Source: JAUNST01 sp964452285
GTDB lineage: Bacteria > Patescibacteriota > Microgenomatia > UBA1400 > PJMF01
Reading direction: 5' to 3'
Length of the DNA stretch: 12,732 nt
Assembly (NCBI GenBank): GCA_964452285.1
Contig: CAYVKW010000028.1
Span: 1-12,732, forward strand
Part shown: positions 6,226-12,668 of the stretch, in pieces
How positions within the stretch are numbered: the first letter of the stretch is position 1
How the letters are laid out: each line of letters begins with the position of its first letter
Notes under the pieces: generated by a model
The model's input: only the letters and a program-made list of their open reading frames with translations
Databases searched by the model: none
What the model was told of the DNA's origin: nothing
Made by a program: the position numbers and the translations under genes

Positions 6226-6255
6226 AACATAAAAAGCGTAGCAGATTTGAGTCAA
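6226..6255 (-). promoter_or_regulatory. Promoter of the HTH gene, near-leaderless
   Basis: Minus strand TTGACT (6250-6255), an 18-nt spacer, and TATGTT (6226-6231). The predicted transcription start falls at about the ATG at 6222 or 6219. Confidence 0.55.
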
Positions 6256-6257
6256 TG

Positions 6258-6265
6258 TATAAAAT
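6258..6265 (+). promoter_or_regulatory. Candidate -10 of tail operon 2
   Basis: TATAAAAT at 6258-6265 is 30 nt before the tape measure ATG and back to back with the HTH gene promoter. No convincing -35 is visible, so an activator may be needed. A promoter is expected somewhere here because a strong terminator closes tail operon 1 at 4655. Confidence 0.35.
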
Positions 6266-6295
6266 TGACTGAAAAATAAGGGAAAATAATTTACT

Positions 6296-7303
6296 ATGAC
6301 AGGAAAAACTAGTTTTATTACAAATTCTAATGATCTTTCGACAACGATTTATTCTGAAGGAGCTGGTTTTCAAACTTTTACCACAAGTAAGGTGACAATG
6401 GATGCTGCCAAACTCGAGGGTATTCCGACTTATTATCAGTTTGTCGCTTTGAGTAGAGCGACGGAAGATTATAAGACGCAAATGGCAGAGATCCAAGGAT
6501 TGATTTCAAACATGGATTTGACGGCGCCATTTGCGAACTTGGCAGCAGTGTTTACAGATGAAAGTTTTGGCGAGAGTCGGGCGAATTTTGTAAAATTTTT
6601 GCGGGAAGATTTTCCGGAAGCAGCAGAAGTGGCGACACCGTATTTGACGATGATGACGGAGCAATGTCGAATGATGAATGAGAGTTTAGATTCTTTATTT
6701 TTGGCTTTTGTAAGAGTATTTGGCGATTTGCTGGTGTTTTTACAAGAAATTACACCGGAATTTTTGACTTTATTACAAGAACAGTGGCAAATATTATTGG
6801 ATAGCACTAATGAAATTTGGGGATTGATCAGGGATTCAATTGTGGGCGTGTTGCAAATTTTATTGGCGAGCTTTGGGACTTTCTTTTCTATTGGCACGGC
6901 AAATTGGAAAACAATGTGGACAATATTGTCAGATGTAAGTAAAAATACAGCGGCGAAAATTATGGAACACGTGAGCAATTTGGTCAATAATTTTATTGAC
7001 CGAATCAATAGCTTATTAAAATTTGTCAATGGAGTAGCGGGGAAAATGGGTTTTGATTTGGATTTAAATATTCCGAAGTTTGCCAACGGCGGTTATGTGG
7101 GCAAAACTGGCTTAGCTCTGGTGCATGAGGGAGAATTTGTCATGAGTAAAGCGATGCTCAACGGACAGCAAGCGACGCCGTCAAGCGTCATTAATAAAAA
7201 CAATCAGCCGCAAATAACGATGAATGTCCGAGTGAGCGATAAAGTGACAGTAGAAGAAATGGTCCAGAGAATTAATCGTCTAGTTTGGGCACCGGAATTT
7301 TGA
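6296..7303 (+). CDS. Tail tape measure protein, short
   Basis: 335 aa. The tape measure spans the tail lumen during assembly and sets tube length. The C-terminal motif IPKFANGGYVGKTGLALVHEGEFV (residues 259-282) is characteristic of siphovirus tape measure proteins. The middle has hydrophobic helices (about 133-160 and 177-200) and a long helical stretch. An in-frame TAA lies 9 nt before the ATG, so it is not longer upstream. At about 1.5 angstrom per residue the tail would be near 50 nm, short compared with lambda (gpH 853 aa, about 135 nm). A weak AAGGG is 14-16 nt before the ATG. It is separated from the chaperone genes by 1.7 kb, although the two normally adjoin. Confidence 0.85.
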   Translation: MTGKTSFITNSNDLSTTIYSEGAGFQTFTTSKVTMDAAKLEGIPTYYQFVALSRATEDYKTQMAEIQGLISNMDLTAPFANLAAVFTDESFGESRANFVKFLREDFPEAAEVATPYLTMMTEQCRMMNESLDSLFLAFVRVFGDLLVFLQEITPEFLTLLQEQWQILLDSTNEIWGLIRDSIVGVLQILLASFGTFFSIGTANWKTMWTILSDVSKNTAAKIMEHVSNLVNNFIDRINSLLKFVNGVAGKMGFDLDLNIPKFANGGYVGKTGLALVHEGEFVMSKAMLNGQQATPSSVINKNNQPQITMNVRVSDKVTVEEMVQRINRLVWAPEF

Positions 7304-7336
7304 GAAATTGAAAAATGAAGAAGGAAAAAGAAGTTT

Positions 7337-8179
7337 ATGATTAATAATATTTTGATTGATGGCACGAGCGTAAATATAACGGGGACGAGATGGTTGAGTG
7401 CGGTGAGCGGGGGCGCCAGCCCGGTGATTGAAGTGGGAAGTTATGCCAGAAGCGGTGGTGACGGGGTGGCGCTGGGGAAAACGTGCTATCGGAGCATTGT
7501 GTTAAGCTTTTCCGTAACGATTGGCGTGACAAGTTTGAGCAGTTTGGCGACGGAAAAGCAAAGATTTTTGAGCCTGCTAAACGCCGATCCGAGTAGCGAA
7601 AAAACCAATCATAAATTTACTTTTGTTACTGCTAATGGTCTAAGCTTGACAACTGAAGCGGCGGTAACCGCGATTGACCAGCAAATAACGCCGGCAGATT
7701 ACACGACGACGACATTGACAGTGCAAATCGCCACGGAGAAACCGTATCTGGCAGGAACAAAAAAAGAAGTGACGCTAAACATCGCTAATTTGGGCGGTAT
7801 GGAAATTCCTATGACTATACCAATGGCGATGAATCTGAATGCGAGCACTCAATTATATTCGCAGTTAAACAATGCCGGCAATGCTTATAGTCATCTAAAA
7901 GCGACCATCACCGGGCCTTGTGCCGGCTTTGTTTTACTGAATCAAACACAAGGAAAAAGGTGGCAGTCGACGCAAACGTTGACGACAACTGACTCTCTAA
8001 CAGTGGATTTTTACCAACGGACAATCTTATTAAACAATAATATTAATGTCTTGAATACCGTTAGTGGTCAGTGGTGGAATGTGGCTCCTGGTATAAATAA
8101 TGTTCTGTTAGCGGCAAACGATACGACAGAAGCAACAAGCGCAATCTTGGAGTTTCACGACGCTTATTTGGGTATCTAG
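7337..8179 (+). CDS. Distal tail protein (Dit)
   Basis: 280 aa. Dit forms the ring joining the tube to the tip. The N-terminal half is beta-rich with the LATEKQRFLSLLNAD helix that typically follows the first sheet in Dit proteins. The C-terminal galectin-like part shows TITGPCAGFVLLNQTQGK (about 190-207), a D..TVDFYQRTI strand where phages carry the iD...r.v motif (about 220-230), and QWWNVAPGINNVLL (245-258), the W..l.PG.N.i signature of siphovirus tail proteins. An A/G-rich stretch with AGAAGG and AAGAAG precedes the ATG. It follows the tape measure gene directly, as in other siphoviruses. Confidence 0.85.
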   Translation: MINNILIDGTSVNITGTRWLSAVSGGASPVIEVGSYARSGGDGVALGKTCYRSIVLSFSVTIGVTSLSSLATEKQRFLSLLNADPSSEKTNHKFTFVTANGLSLTTEAAVTAIDQQITPADYTTTTLTVQIATEKPYLAGTKKEVTLNIANLGGMEIPMTIPMAMNLNASTQLYSQLNNAGNAYSHLKATITGPCAGFVLLNQTQGKRWQSTQTLTTTDSLTVDFYQRTILLNNNINVLNTVSGQWWNVAPGINNVLLAANDTTEATSAILEFHDAYLGI

Positions 8180-8197
8180 AATCAGGAAAAGTAAAAA

Positions 8198-9298
8198 ATG
8201 CTAAATCTTTATCTGGCTAACCAAACTGAAACACAAAAATGGTGGTTACCGTGGGCGAGCGTGAGCTGGAGTGAAACTTTGAATATAGGCGCGAGCGGCC
8301 AAGTCTCTATCCCCTACCACGTGCTAATGGAAACCGCTCGCGCTAATATGCAAACCGTAAAACAATTGCTTTTTGACAATGCGAGGAAAATTTTGATTGA
8401 GGATACAAAAGAGGAAAAAATAATTTTCAAAGGAGTGCTGACAGACGCATCTTTAGCTGGCGAAGATATGGGGGCAATTAATTTGACTTTAAGTTTCGCT
8501 GATCCCAGCTGTTTGCTAGCAAAAAGATTGACTGGCGGCAATCAAAGTTACACCGATGCCAACATTATGACGGTGGCAGAGGCATTACTAACCACAGCGC
8601 AAGCGGCTGGGAATCTGGGCGTAACGATGGGCACGGTCGACGCAAGCGAGGCAATGGTGACAAGGAACTACAAAAATGCGCGTATTTTAGATAGTTTAGT
8701 TGGTCTGAGTAAAAATAAAATTGCCAACGGTTTAGAATGGTATATTGATACTGATTGGAAATTAAATCTAGCCTACCCTTACAGAGGAGAAAATAAACCG
8801 GAAATTATTTTTGATGAACAAAATATTTTAAGTTTTCAAAATCAACTCAATCTCTTGGGCAATTTAGTGAATCAAGTGAGAATCAAAGGTTCTGGTAACT
8901 TAGCAGTAACGACATTTGCTGACCAAAATGCTCAAATCGCCTGGGGAGTGCAAGAAGCTTATTTAAGCGCGACCGATTTGAGCGAAGCTGACGGCTTAGC
9001 GGAAAGAGCAGCGCAGTATTTGGCGGGGAAAGCGACGCCGCTAGCCGGAGAGCAAATCGCCATCGAAGTAGCAACACAAAATCCTAATTGGCGAGAAGTG
9101 AATGTCGGCGATTGGGTAAAACTCAAATTGACAGCCTTAGATTTGGATCAGATGATCAGAGTACAGAAAAAAACTCTAAGTAATACAGATGGCACAATGC
9201 AGATGAGTTTGGTTTTGGCGCCGCAAAATTTGGAGGCAAGCTTTGGGCAAAATTATCGAGAGCTTTTGCGGCGCCTAGAGAGAATTGAAACCAGTTAG
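8198..9298 (+). CDS. Tail hub / tail-associated protein (gp27- or Gp37-like)
   Basis: 366 aa. Placed after Dit, where the tail hub protein that caps the tube sits. The first 100 residues form strands in the pattern L.W...l...G...I....L......V..LL......ILIED, then FKGVLTDASL. The later region has NLVNQVRIKGSGNL (222-234), IAWGVQEAYLS (247-257), a helix AERAAQYLAGKATP, VNVGDWVKLKL (301-311) and a closing strand with LVLAP (338-342), the order expected in hub proteins of the Gp37-like group. It lacks the long C-terminal peptidase or lysozyme extension found in many Tal proteins. AGGAA lies before the ATG. Confidence 0.78.
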   Translation: MLNLYLANQTETQKWWLPWASVSWSETLNIGASGQVSIPYHVLMETARANMQTVKQLLFDNARKILIEDTKEEKIIFKGVLTDASLAGEDMGAINLTLSFADPSCLLAKRLTGGNQSYTDANIMTVAEALLTTAQAAGNLGVTMGTVDASEAMVTRNYKNARILDSLVGLSKNKIANGLEWYIDTDWKLNLAYPYRGENKPEIIFDEQNILSFQNQLNLLGNLVNQVRIKGSGNLAVTTFADQNAQIAWGVQEAYLSATDLSEADGLAERAAQYLAGKATPLAGEQIAIEVATQNPNWREVNVGDWVKLKLTALDLDQMIRVQKKTLSNTDGTMQMSLVLAPQNLEASFGQNYRELLRRLERIETS

Positions 9299-9353
9299 GT
9301 AGTGGCAAAAAATCATAAAAATGAAAATTAGAAAAAAATAAAGAAAGAAAAAT

Positions 9354-10187
9354 ATGTCAATCTATACCATGCGTACCGGAGTGAGTAATCATCCAGAAAA
9401 AACAGTTTTGGCGCACTTAACAGATTCCGTCAGACGTGGCGGAGTGATTAAATTAACTGGAAATAATTTTGCGGTGAGTGAGAGTAATCCGACGGCACTA
9501 ACAGTGGACGTAGCGGCGGGAAGAGCTTATCTCAAATCTACGAGCAGCAATGCCTATCCGGTAATTTCAGATGCGATAGAAACTCTGATGATTGAGAGCA
9601 ATGCAACCTCGAATTCCAGAATAGACACAGTGGTATTATACATTGATCTCAGTGCGGTGCCAGACAGCGAAAATGAGGGCAAAGGGATTGCCAAATTGAC
9701 AATCATCAAAGGCACGCCAGCGGCGGCGCCAGTAGCAGCAACTGAAAGCGAGATTGAAACAAGTCTTGGTGCGGGCATTCCATTTCAGAAGCTAGCAGAA
9801 GTGACGGTGGCTGCTGGCGCCGCCGCAATTTTAAATGAGAATATTGTTGATGTTCGCGTGCGGGCGTATCTTAAAACTCCAAGACAAGTAATAAAATTGA
9901 ACGATGTGACCAGCGTCGCTTTTGACGCTAATGCTTCCGATCAATTTGAAATTGTAGCCACCGCAGATTGCACTATTAATGCACCAGCTAATATGGAAAC
10001 CGGAGATTGGTTAGTATTTAGTTTTGTCCAAGATGAAATTGGCAACCATAATCTGAGTTTTGCCAACACTCTACTCACCATGAATAGCGACCTAACGCCA
10101 AATAATTTACCAGGAAAAGCGACGACTTATATTATTGAAAAAACTCAAGTTGGTTTTCGTCTCTATTTAGGCGGAAGACAAGAATAA
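9354..10187 (+). CDS. Tail fibre / receptor-binding or baseplate-upper-type protein
   Basis: 277 aa, last of the tail structural genes. The first 60 residues follow the pattern of phage fibre N-termini (GV.KLTGNNFAVSES, then LTVDVAAGRAYLKS), which attach to the tip. The middle has an Ala/Pro-rich linker (KGTPAAAPVAATES) and an AGIPFQKLAEVTVAAG segment common to tail fibres. The last 90 residues are beta-rich with QFEIVATADCTINAP, TGDWLVFSFVQD and FRLYLGG, likely the trimeric receptor-binding end. There is no obvious enzymatic domain. In a tailocin this protein would set target range. Confidence 0.75.
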   Translation: MSIYTMRTGVSNHPEKTVLAHLTDSVRRGGVIKLTGNNFAVSESNPTALTVDVAAGRAYLKSTSSNAYPVISDAIETLMIESNATSNSRIDTVVLYIDLSAVPDSENEGKGIAKLTIIKGTPAAAPVAATESEIETSLGAGIPFQKLAEVTVAAGAAAILNENIVDVRVRAYLKTPRQVIKLNDVTSVAFDANASDQFEIVATADCTINAPANMETGDWLVFSFVQDEIGNHNLSFANTLLTMNSDLTPNNLPGKATTYIIEKTQVGFRLYLGGRQE

Positions 10188-10188
10188 G

Positions 10189-10371
10189 ATGTCTATGATT
10201 AGTGAGAAATTGAGTAGCCGCAAATTCCTAACTTGGTTAATACCAGTAATATTGGGCTTTGTCTTAGTTTTAACCAATCATTTGCAAGCTGATGATTGGT
10301 GGATTTTTAGCATTTCTCTTGCCAGCGCCTATTTTTCAGTCAATTTAAGTAGCAAAAACAGCAGGACATGA
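10189..10371 (+). CDS. Small two-segment membrane protein, holin-like
   Basis: 60 aa with two hydrophobic segments (about residues 13-30 and 38-51) separated by a short acidic turn (QADD). The start SSRKFLTWLIPVILG resembles small membrane proteins that follow tail fibre genes in many siphoviruses and are annotated as holins. It starts 1 nt after the fibre stop and its own TGA overlaps the next ATG, so the three genes are co-translated. No endolysin gene was found to work with it. Confidence 0.6.
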   Translation: MSMISEKLSSRKFLTWLIPVILGFVLVLTNHLQADDWWIFSISLASAYFSVNLSSKNSRT

Positions 10372-10673
10372 ATAGCAACGAAATATATTTCGATTTTCCT
10401 CAGTTATTGACTCTGTTGAGCTTGGTTCTAGGCATGTCAAGTGCTTTTTGGTTGATAAAAAGCGAAGTGAAAAAGCTAGCAGGTCAAGAGTCGGAGATGA
10501 GGAGATTGAATGAAAAAAATCAAAAGGAAATAGAAATTATTGATGAAGAAGTCCAAAAAAATCGTCTAGAAATGGTAGAAATTAGAACTGAATTTAAACA
10601 AATTCAATTAAGTCAAAATGAAATTAAAATGGATTTGAAAAAATTGCTTTCTTTAGTAAATACAAGGGGGTAA
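10368..10673 (+). CDS. Membrane-anchored coiled-coil protein, holin/XhlA-like
   Basis: 101 aa with one hydrophobic segment near the N-terminus (FPQLLTLLSLVLGMSSAFWL, about residues 10-29) and then a charged heptad-rich helix (EVKKLAGQESEMRRLNEKN onward to KMDLKKLLS). The layout of a membrane segment and a coiled coil recalls XhlA-type haemolysin-like proteins of phage lysis cassettes, which usually have the segment at the other end, so the match is loose. Overlaps the preceding gene by 4 bp (ATGA), showing joint translation. Confidence 0.55.
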   Translation: MNSNEIYFDFPQLLTLLSLVLGMSSAFWLIKSEVKKLAGQESEMRRLNEKNQKEIEIIDEEVQKNRLEMVEIRTEFKQIQLSQNEIKMDLKKLLSLVNTRG

Positions 10674-10815
10674 AAATTGATTTTAAGGAATTTTTTGGGA
10701 GCAAATGAAGAATTTGTCAACCAAAGCTTGCGTCAATTTTGAGTGAAAAAATAAAAATATTTAAGATAGAATAAATGAAGTTCTAAAAAAGAGGCTGTTT
10801 AGAAAAGGAACAAAA

Positions 10816-11103
10816 ATGTTGGAAGAAAAAATCGTCAAAGAACGATTGAAGCTTTGCAATCCGAGCATCACCGGACAATTATGTGCTGCGCTGCAAATGT
10901 CGCCCGAGGAATCGGAAGTCATTAGCAAAAATTATTATTTAGATCACACGGAAGGACAAATCGCGGACGAGATTGCGGTGTCGCGAGCGACGGTACAAAG
11001 AATAAAGAAAAGGGCGTTGCAGAAAATTGTACATGCAACGCGTTGTTTAGATCATTTTGATGCTAAAACAACGCGTCTGATTCAAGATATCTTTTTCAAT
11101 TAA
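10816..11103 (+). CDS. Small HTH regulator, sigma-region-4-like
   Basis: 95 aa. AAGGAA lies upstream of the ATG. A helix-turn-helix spans about residues 30-70: SPEESEVISKNYYLDHTEG, then QIADEIAVSRATVQRIKKRA. This matches the sigma-70 region 4 / late-gene activator style (ArpU-like in general plan). Its best visible relative is the minus-strand protein at 5827-6222. It is the last plus-strand gene, 143 bp after the membrane pair, and is followed by the bidirectional terminator. A likely role is activating the weak tail promoters. Confidence 0.75.
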   Translation: MLEEKIVKERLKLCNPSITGQLCAALQMSPEESEVISKNYYLDHTEGQIADEIAVSRATVQRIKKRALQKIVHATRCLDHFDAKTTRLIQDIFFN

Positions 11104-11159
11104 AATTGATAAAAAGATATAATAAATGACAAGACGGCGAAAATAAAAACGCCAAAAGT

Positions 11160-11195
11160 AAAAAACTTCTCCTTCAACCAGGAGAAGTTTTTTTT
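11160..11195. terminator. Bidirectional terminator between the converging gene sets
   Basis: AAAAAACTTCTCC (11160-11172) and GGAGAAGTTTTTT (11181-11193) pair perfectly over 13 bp around TTCAACCA, with T-runs on both strands. It serves the plus-strand regulator ending at 11103 and the minus-strand cluster ending at 11214. Confidence 0.92.
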
Positions 11196-11213
11196 GGAAA
11201 AGAATAGAAATGG

Positions 11214-11546
11214 CTAAAACAATGATGTAGGATCAGAAGAAGGCGAAAGTTCTGGCAAACGGAAAACTAAATTGCGACGGAGATCAAAAAGCTGAAAGTA
11301 GGTCAAATCTGGCTGAGATTGATGAAGAAAATAAGTGAAATGATAATTGCCGTCGCGGCTGGGAAAATCAAGAACTAGATAATTACCGGCTTGATGCAAA
11401 AAACCGAGTTGACGGAGTTGAGTGAGGGAAGGGTAAAGTTGGCGCGCTTGATGAAGAAGAATGTCGGTAAGGGTCTGGTGGCGCCAAGCGCGCCGATAAA
11501 AACGTTTGAGCTGGTCCCAGTCAGAGGACAAGTTAGGCGATGTCAT
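11214..11546 (-). CDS. Hypothetical protein, last gene of the minus cluster
   Basis: 110 aa from ATG 11546, which overlaps the TGA of the upstream gene (ATGA) and has GGGAG upstream; a TTG at 11561 would add 5 residues. The N-terminal half is helical and basic (DWDQLKRFYRRAWRHQ, HQARQLYPSLTQLRQLGFLH), the C-terminal half has strands (NYLVLDFPSRDGNYHFTYFLH). The helices followed by a strand pair could be a winged-helix DNA-binding fold, but I do not recognise the family. It is translationally coupled to the replisome-organizer-like gene. Confidence 0.6.
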   Translation of the reverse strand: MTSPNLSSDWDQLKRFYRRAWRHQTLTDILLHQARQLYPSLTQLRQLGFLHQAGNYLVLDFPSRDGNYHFTYFLHQSQPDLTYFQLFDLRRNLVFRLPELSPSSDPTSLF

Positions 11547-11971
11547 CTTTGTTTCTCCCAAAAATCTAAAAGTGCTTGAGCACTGACACTCACTTCTTTT
11601 TTTTCTTTCTTTTTCTTAAAAGAGCCTGGAGAATGAGCGGGAATAGATGCTACTGGTGTTTTTTTTTGATAAGCAACTTCTTGAAAAAACTTGTATTTAT
11701 CAATCTGAATAATGGTCTTTTTTTGTTCTGCAAACTGTTTGAGATCGTGATTTTCCTGAGCGTCAGCCAAAAAATGCGTCACTTTAGTGACACTCCAGCC
11801 CCAGCGACGACTAAGTTCGCGTTTGGAAATCACCAAATGATCATGAGCTTTATCGTAAAGCAAAAGCAAATCGACCCAAGCTTGACCTTTGGCAAAAGGA
11901 CGATCTTGCCAAAGGTCACTAAGTAAAAGCTGACGATAAAGCTTAATCCAACCAAAACGATTAACTCTCAT
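11543..11971 (-). CDS. Replisome-organizer-like winged-helix protein (DnaD N-terminal type)
   Basis: 142 aa. The pattern FGWIKLYRQLLLSDLWQ (6-22), PFAKGQAWVDLLLLYDKA (25-42), ISKRELSRRWGWSVTKVTHFL (48-68) and KKTIIQIDKYKFFQ (84-97) matches the N-terminal winged helix of phage replisome organizers, which bind an origin and recruit DnaB helicase or its loader. A lysine run (KKKKEKK) and a short end follow instead of the usual DnaD C-terminal domain, so it is shorter than the full replication protein. It overlaps the 62-aa gene before it and the 110-aa gene after it. No helicase loader gene is nearby. Confidence 0.75.
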   Translation of the reverse strand: MRVNRFGWIKLYRQLLLSDLWQDRPFAKGQAWVDLLLLYDKAHDHLVISKRELSRRWGWSVTKVTHFLADAQENHDLKQFAEQKKTIIQIDKYKFFQEVAYQKKTPVASIPAHSPGSFKKKKEKKEVSVSAQALLDFWEKQR

Positions 11972-12149
11972 AATGAGAACGGCGTTTCTTTTTGTCTTTG
12001 TATAATTTGATTTGCGTCAGTAATTGATAGTCAGACCAAGTGGCAAAAGGAGGGAGTTTTTCTTGTAAACGGAGACGATTGAGGTGAAGAAGCTGATGTT
12101 TTTCCTGCCGACGCAAACGCGCTAATAACTGTGAGAGTAGTGGCAACAT
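11961..12149 (-). CDS. Small basic hypothetical protein, 62 aa
   Basis: 62 aa, Leu-, Gln- and Arg-rich (LLARLRRQEKHQLLHLNRLRLQEK) and ending KKKRRSHYES. It begins 7 nt after the upstream gene with no ribosome site and overlaps the next start by 11 bp, which indicates coupled translation. It could bind DNA or the neighbouring protein. No family is recognised. Confidence 0.5.
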   Translation of the reverse strand: MLPLLSQLLARLRRQEKHQLLHLNRLRLQEKLPPFATWSDYQLLTQIKLYKDKKKRRSHYES

Positions 12150-12156
12150 AAATAAA

Positions 12157-12408
12157 TTAAAACTGTTTTTCCAATAAAGGGCGATATTTTTTAGCCAGTT
12201 TACTTAAATTCTGCCGAGTAAAACCAAAAATTTGAATGATGTCTTGGTTGCTCAAACCGTATTGGCGTTGAAGCACAAAAATGGCGCGATAAAGAAAAAA
12301 GCCATAAGCCTTTTGAATTTCGCTGGTGAGAAAGATGAGAGCCTGATTATAATTGAGAACACTGGTGTCCAAGAAAATTGGACAGGCAGGCGATTTTTTG
12401 TCGAACAT
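12157..12408 (-). CDS. Small HTH protein, first gene of the minus cluster
   Basis: 83 aa from ATG 12408, chosen because GAAAGG lies 6 nt before it; an upstream in-frame extension would pass through attR and is less likely. The C-terminal half holds a helix-turn-helix (YGLSNQDIIQIFGFTRQNLSKLAKKYR). It is the first gene inside attR and its promoter must lie across or next to the att site, so integration or excision could change its expression. It could be an excisionase-like or repressor protein; there is no specific family match. Confidence 0.6.
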   Translation of the reverse strand: MFDKKSPACPIFLDTSVLNYNQALIFLTSEIQKAYGFFLYRAIFVLQRQYGLSNQDIIQIFGFTRQNLSKLAKKYRPLLEKQF

Positions 12409-12428
12409 AGTCGACCTTTCTAATACTT

Positions 12429-12457
12429 TATTCGCAGACCTCAGCGGTCTGCGAACG
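12429..12457. repeat. attR, right integration core site
   Basis: Left arm TATTCGCAGACC (12429-12440), centre TCAGC (12441-12445), right arm GGTCTGCGAACG (12446-12457). The inner ten bases of each arm form a perfect inverted repeat. The stretch 12431-12447 equals 698-714 in attL. The chromosomal side is to the right, toward tRNA-Ser. Confidence 0.7.
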
Positions 12458-12538
12458 TGGAAAGAAAATAAAAAGGAAAAGTGGAAAAAAAACAAAGCAA
12501 AAAAGTCAAATCAAAGCGAAAAAAGTGACTTTTTCATT

Positions 12539-12544
12539 TATAAT
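12539..12544 (+). promoter_or_regulatory. Promoter -10 of tRNA-Ser
   Basis: A perfect TATAAT ends 19 bp before the first tRNA base. The -35 region is A-rich and not clearly recognisable. Confidence 0.5.
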
Positions 12545-12563
12545 AGAAGGACTTTCCGTCAAA

Positions 12564-12649
12564 GGAGGCGTCGCATAGTGGTCAATTGCACACGCTTGGA
12601 AAGCGTGAGTCCAGAAATGGCTTCGTGGGTTCAAATCCCTCCGCCTCCG
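12564..12649 (+). tRNA. tRNA-Ser, anticodon GGA
   Basis: GGAGGCG (12564-12570) pairs with CGCCTCC (12642-12648), with discriminator G12649. The anticodon stem CACGC/GCGTG (12591-12595 and 12603-12607) encloses TTGGAAA, giving anticodon GGA at 12598-12600, which reads UCC and UCU. A long variable arm (about 12608-12624) marks a class II tRNA. The T-loop TTCAAAT is at 12630-12636; its stem has one T-T mismatch. CCA is not encoded. It lies about 105 bp outside attR and is not cut by the element. Confidence 0.92.
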
Positions 12650-12668
12650 CTGATACCTAAAAAAGTAA

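Larger units (their letters stand above)
698..12447. mobile_element. Integrated tail-only phage-like element, about 11.7 kb
   Basis: Boundaries are the outer ends of a 17-bp direct repeat (698-714 and 12431-12447). A tyrosine recombinase lies just inside the left copy. Inside are two tail operons, a pair of small membrane proteins, several HTH regulators and a replisome-organizer-like gene. Outside are ordinary chromosomal genes (dxs and tRNA-Ser). No terminase, portal, protease, capsid, head-tail connector or endolysin was recognised. The likely reading is a non-contractile tailocin-like island or a satellite dependent on a helper for heads; a deleted prophage is the alternative. The bounds are inferred from the repeat and not from an empty-site comparison. 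Confidence 0.75.

Noticed and set aside
6469..7086. Long open frame on the minus strand within the tape measure gene
   Set aside because: It is antisense to a gene with a clear family motif, and its Ser/Lys/Asn-rich composition is what antisense reading of AT-rich coding DNA produces.
3102..10187. Contractile tail or R-type tailocin
   Set aside because: No sheath, baseplate wedge or spike protein was recognised; Dit, hub and the tube type fit a non-contractile tail.
10677..10742. A 21-codon frame from TTG after AAGGGGG, following the coiled-coil membrane gene
   Set aside because: The G-run is the end of the previous gene, the start is TTG, and the product is too short to judge. Not listed as a gene.
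12564..12649. tRNA-Ser as the integration target
   Set aside because: The repeat that bounds the element lies about 105 bp before the tRNA and no part of the tRNA is duplicated at the left end.
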